Source of the DNA: Urechis unicinctus | Taxonomy: Eukaryota > Annelida > Polychaeta > Xenopneusta > Urechidae | Assembly (NCBI GenBank): GCA_034190875.2 | Contig: CM067344.1 | Coordinates: forward strand, 16,017,576 to 16,081,575 | Length of the DNA stretch: 64,000 nucleotides | Reading direction: 5' to 3' | Shown here: positions 59,733 through 64,000 of the stretch, piece after piece | Layout of the letters: each line of letters begins with the position of its first letter | How positions within the stretch are numbered: the stretch's first letter is position 1 | The notes under the pieces: generated by a model | What the model was told of the DNA's origin: nothing | What the model saw: only the letters and a program-made list of their open reading frames with translations | Databases searched by the model: none | Position numbers and translations under genes: made by a program

Positions 59733-61579
59733 CGGCGGCGATGATAACTCGTTTTTACCCTCGGTTCTTAGATGCTATCGCCTACCCACTTCACTCAATG
59801 TGTCCTTTTTATAAGGCATCTCACCCACGTGACTTGGTAAGCCCTAAATGGCCTTTGTCTCCGGTCAAAAAAGAAGAAACATTCAGTCAAACATTATCTG
59901 GTAAAGACGCGAGGCGAACATAGCGTCATCAGTACAACACCCCCGCCCCTTCCCACAGACGCCGCCTGCCTCATGTGCAGGTCATGACCTAACTTGGTCA
60001 TCCGCTGAATATGTATGAACTGGTAGAGGCCTTCTCAAGGCTGTTTTCTCATTTCATTCAGGTAAAGGTGTGTGCTTTCCGGTTTGACCGATTTGGCTGT
60101 TGAACAGGCTACAGACCTCGGAGAGCTCTGATCTAATATGTACGATCGTCTTTGGAAGCAGCTTCCATCGTTGAGATATGACATGTACAGTCGACAAAAA
60201 ACTCAAACATCATTTTAACGAGATCTCGAATAAAATCATTGATACATCTGACGGTGGCAGCGCTTGTAAACCACCAAACGCCACTCACAAACAGCCAAAA
60301 CATAATGGAGAACGGTAATAATGCAAGACTCGGAAGAATTAAATGATATCAATAAAAGTGTCCGCCTCAAAATGGAGACTTTGTACACAACATTTGGAGC
60401 ACATATAGAGTTATGAATATCGTTTTATATGTGCGTGTCGATACGATCGTGGGAGCTGTGTGGGTGGGAATGGCATTTGTATTGTAGTGATCAATGAGAA
60501 ATTTTCTTTGCGTAAAAGCTAACAGCGATTGTGAGTAAAATTCATTCATAACTTGATATTGAAGTTCCCCCCAAGTGAGGGCATCACTTTGATACATACT
60601 ACATTGATTTTAATAAAGTGTAGAAAAAGCTAATCTGACGGATGTAAACAACGGTTGATCTTTGTGGCCCACGTGTTACATAAACCATGATAACTTCACT
60701 TAAGCCTTCTTTTCATCCCTTTCATTTGATCCTCCCCCGAGGCAGCCATTTAAGCATACAAAGGAGTCACGCGATCTACATTCACAGCAAGGGTATACCT
60801 CACAAGCAGGGGGCTGTTCGTCTAACTTAAAACCCGGCATTAAGTATTGCGTCAATCAAACATGGGCCTGTATTGGCACGGTCACTCAGAGGGGTCACAA
60901 CGAGCTTCTGGTGAAAACCTCATCTCGTGCTGGGTAGTACCCTTTGTACCAATCCTAATTGGCTAGTTTTGTCAATGGAGAGATTGAGCTATTGTTCAAG
61001 GGTGTTGTATTGGCAATACATGTCGTAATAATTAAAGTGTAGCAAGCGCACTCACCTGTAATCGGCAGAAGCAACGACAGGTAGGTTGGCGTTGAGGCAG
61101 GTGAGGAGCAGGTATGCAATCAGATCACTGGATCAGGCACCGAGGTGTGGACTCGACACGCCCATCAATAAGCGCCCACCTGCGCCCCCAAACGTCTTGG
61201 TCAGGTAGTCTCTTGGTGTGCCTACTTCCTTTCCATTGACAGTCTGTCTCAAAGACTATAGGTGATAACTATGAGAAATTAAGACAGGTGTTAGTCGGCT
61301 GTAGGTGTGGGGTTGCAGCGTCTCGAAGGTTGACATTCCACCAGTGCCTCATTGAGGACGCGTCTTAAACCCCCACTGTGAAGGGTGTGCCTCGACGGTC
61401 ACGTGACTACTTGGTCGACACGGTTCCTCTCTGCAGCGGTGCGTTTGTCTATAAATGGCGAATTGGCTTTAAGTGATTGCTGGTCCACGGACTGTATGTT
61501 GAAAAGAATGTTTACGTGAGGTTGGTGTCGCACGGCTTGTGATGAGTAATTGTCAGCGGGTGGTTCGGTGTAGTGTGAT

Positions 61580-61805
61580 CGTCATGTGTTGTGATGTGTG
61601 TATGTACTGTATGTTTTCTGTGTTTGTGTTGTGTGTTTCTATGATGTGTTTGTGTTGTGTGTTGTGTGTTTGTGTTGTGTTTTTTGTGTGTTGTGTGTTT
61701 GTGTTGTGCTTGTGCTGTGTGTTTGTGCTGTGTGTTTGTGTTGTGTGTCTGTGTGGTGTGTCTGTGTGGTGTGTTTGTGTGGTGTGTTTGTGTGGTGTGC
61801 TTGCC
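61580..61805. repeat. TGTGTTTGTG-type simple repeat
   Basis: A GT-rich low-complexity tract built from TGTGTTTGTGT and TGTCTGTGTGG units. Plus frames rich in Cys and Val come from it. Confidence 0.93.
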
Positions 61806-61889
61806 TAAGTGTGTTTACCCCATTTAGGGGGTGATATGGAATGTTGTGAGTAGGGTGAGTCGAGTGTTGTTTTACGTTTAGCGTCGACG

Positions 61890-62044
61890 AATATCACACA
61901 CATCACTTCCCCGCTCCTCTAATATCACACAGATCACTTCCCCGCTCCTCTAATATCACACACATCACTTCCCCGGTCCTCTAACATCACACAGATCACT
62001 TCCCCGCTCCTCTAACATCACACAGATCACTTCCCCGCTCCTCT
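61890..62044. repeat. 31-bp minisatellite, five units
   Basis: Five copies of a 31-bp unit with ATCACACAGATCACTTCCCC then GCTCCTCT. Variation is limited to AATATC/AACATC, ACACAT/ACAGAT and one G. Confidence 0.95.
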
Positions 62045-64000
62045 TATACCATAGAACACACACTTATCTTTGCTCGTCATCAAGAAATTGCATAGGATTT
62101 AACCACTTGCATTAAAGTAACATCTTCCTTCATGGCAAAATGCTGGAATAGCCGTCATGCTGAAATCATTGACATCCATTCATCCCTATGCTTTTCTGCC
62201 AGCGCGTGTTTCATAAAGCCGCTGATTAATTCAGCAGTATTAGTATTTTATGTCAATGCCTTGGCAATCTAGATATAAAGCACTCATTAGTTCAACGCCT
62301 TCATTTGACCCTAATTTGACCCCATATATTGGCAGTTTTTTGGGGTTGGGGTTTCACATGGAATGTTTCGCTGATGTTTTTTCCCATTCGTGTGGGACCC
62401 AGATTGTGATTGCCGGTTTTGGAATATTGTTACTCGACTTCAAAAGAGATGCAATTACATAAGAGATAATGATTCTCTAGAACGAGAAGTATCGGTTGAT
62501 CAATTCTAAATCATCACGAATTTCCTAGTTTTCAGGTCCCTATAATAGATGGTAAACATGACTTCTTAGAGTTGGTTATTAAATATGAATTCATAAACAA
62601 CTGCAATGCGTTGCTCTTCTTCAAAACAACTTAAAATATTTACAGCAATAGTTCTACCCTTGCGCAGACTCGCTTTCAGAAGAACGTGACCATCGTCCAC
62701 AATGCGTTATCTGGTCGTTATTAAGTGGTCTACAAATCTTCAACTCATTACATTTGTCAAGGCATAATTCCGACGAAATACCATTTCCCATGATTGGATG
62801 AGTTTATTTATTGATCGAAGCATTGACTCCTAGTCCAATTATCTATTATTTAATTTTTATCAAAAATTTTCGCCAGCGAAAGAAACGTTTTAAGAGACCT
62901 TATTGCTTGACCCTCGGTGAAAATGCGGCGAGTCCACTGACGTCCGCCTCATTGGAAGTCACATTGCGCAATTTGCGCGGAAGATTTTGAAATTGGTGTT
63001 CTTTCTGGCAAGTTAATTTGCATACAGCTTTTGAGAGCGTTCTCAGCGTAACTTGCCTTTTGATAATGATGAATTTCGGCTAGTAGTACGAACGAAAGTT
63101 CGAAATTGAGACGCGCTTGAGAAAGAAGAAAGCGGCAAAATCTACAAATCATTCAGTTTCAGTGATAAATCAGCTCCCTCAAACTAATCCCAGACCAATT
63201 GTTATGAATATATGGCTAAATTATCATAATTAAAGCGAGAGTATATTGAAAAGAAAGTCCACCATTGAAAAAGGAGCCGGACATCAGCTCAGAAAAGTTC
63301 AACATAATGTCCTGTTGCCTTCCCTTTATGTATCAATTAAACGTCATGTGCTTCAAACGAATTTAGCTCAAGCGATTTATGTACATATTTTGTTTAAAAT
63401 GTTGTACTTTTATGAATGTGTGCTGAAATTTTCGAAACAACAGGCTGTTGAAACACATTGCAGAAAAACCCATTGTAATTCCTCGCAAAAGTTAATACGT
63501 TATGATGGCAACTGCGAGCATTGTGACCATTATGATGCGGTGAAAAAGACGCCATAAAAACCCCAGCCGTCTAGGCTCACCAGTTCATCACTTAGGTTGG
63601 GCTGGCCATTTGTTCCTACTTGGTTCAGACTTCTGGAATCTTACAGAAGCTTGTTGCAAAGAAAAAGAAAATAGCTTTTGCCATTCTTTACACAGGCGCA
63701 TCTATCACTGCACAATATAATACATACACGAATAACCAGATGCTCCCGCTGATTTGTTTCGCAGCAGCATATTAGCTTAAGTATCGAAAGAGAAACCATT
63801 ACTTACGACTGGAAAGGTAAACCGTATATGATCATAAGTAAAAAATGTGCAAAATTCCTTTATTGTTAACTCATTGCATCCGTGTGGAACACACATCTCG
63901 AACGAACTAAAGAATATCACAACCACAATGGTGAGCCTAATATGTAACTTGTTTTGATACGACCGTTCGATCGCAATAAAATGGTGTATACCACAAATGC
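62045..64000. other. AT-rich region, nothing recognised
   Basis: Short frames only, none with a domain. The string CGACCGTTCGATCG near 63960 resembles the right end of the short DNA element at 22335, but nothing else of it is present. Confidence 0.5.

Larger units (their letters stand above)
58267..61575. other. upstream region of CABIT-like gene, nothing firm
   Basis: May hold non-coding first exons or the promoter of the minus-strand gene, but no exon could be placed. There are two small direct duplications: about 27 bp near 59298-59351 (CAGCGCGTGAATGATGGAC) and about 50 bp near 59638-59732. The frame at 59179-59565 (minus) has no domain and overlaps one of them. Confidence 0.45.

Noticed and set aside
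61539-61834. Cys/Val-rich plus frames
   Set aside because: Produced by the GT-rich simple repeat.
63955-63980. String like the right end of the short DNA transposon
   Set aside because: Only about 13 bases match, and no element body is present.

Overview
The window is animal nuclear DNA, most likely from a marine invertebrate such as a lophotrochozoan or basal deuterostome. The grounds are spliced genes with GT/AG introns, an intronless secreted leucine-rich-repeat (LRR) gene, many minisatellites and a short non-autonomous DNA transposon. I cannot name the species. No bacterial operons, rRNA genes, CRISPR arrays, recognisable LINE or retrovirus-like open frames, or intact tRNA genes were seen. 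Most long open frames in the window come from tandem arrays and are not genes.

Layout. 1-14054: a large tandem repeat of about 5.37-5.40 kb per unit, two full copies plus a truncated third, with no convincing gene inside. 14055-17930: unique sequence with no clear gene. 18021-21545: four minisatellites in a row. 22335-22931: a short terminal-inverted-repeat element with a 9-bp target duplication. 24424-28492: three more arrays, one of them an almost 1-kb G-rich block. 28.5-36.5 kb: mostly unassigned, with two possible first coding exons on the minus strand and a GC-rich block near 31.2-32.1 kb. 37411-37782: second copy of the short element, also with a perfect 9-bp target duplication. 40202-41671 (minus): an intact intronless secreted LRR protein gene. 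43950-48840: a cluster of 30-, 36- and 29-bp arrays, a duplicated block, and two tRNA-derived SINE-like fragments. 48930-49211: a degenerate third copy of the short element. 50755-51370: a 33-bp array. 52436-58266 (minus): a multi-exon gene whose N-terminal exons resemble a CABIT domain (GAREM/THEMIS family), followed by a long low-complexity, Ser/Pro/Tyr-rich tail with a perfect 30-bp coding minisatellite. 58.3-64 kb: unassigned sequence with small repeats.

The two supported genes do not form an operon or an obvious pathway: one product is probably secreted or cell-surface, the other a cytoplasmic signalling adaptor. The most notable structure lies in the repeats: the 9-bp-duplicating element family, the mosaic 5.4-kb tandem copies, and many arrays, several of which carry the same hexamer, TGACGT. 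Coordinates of repeat edges are by eye and may be off by a few bases.
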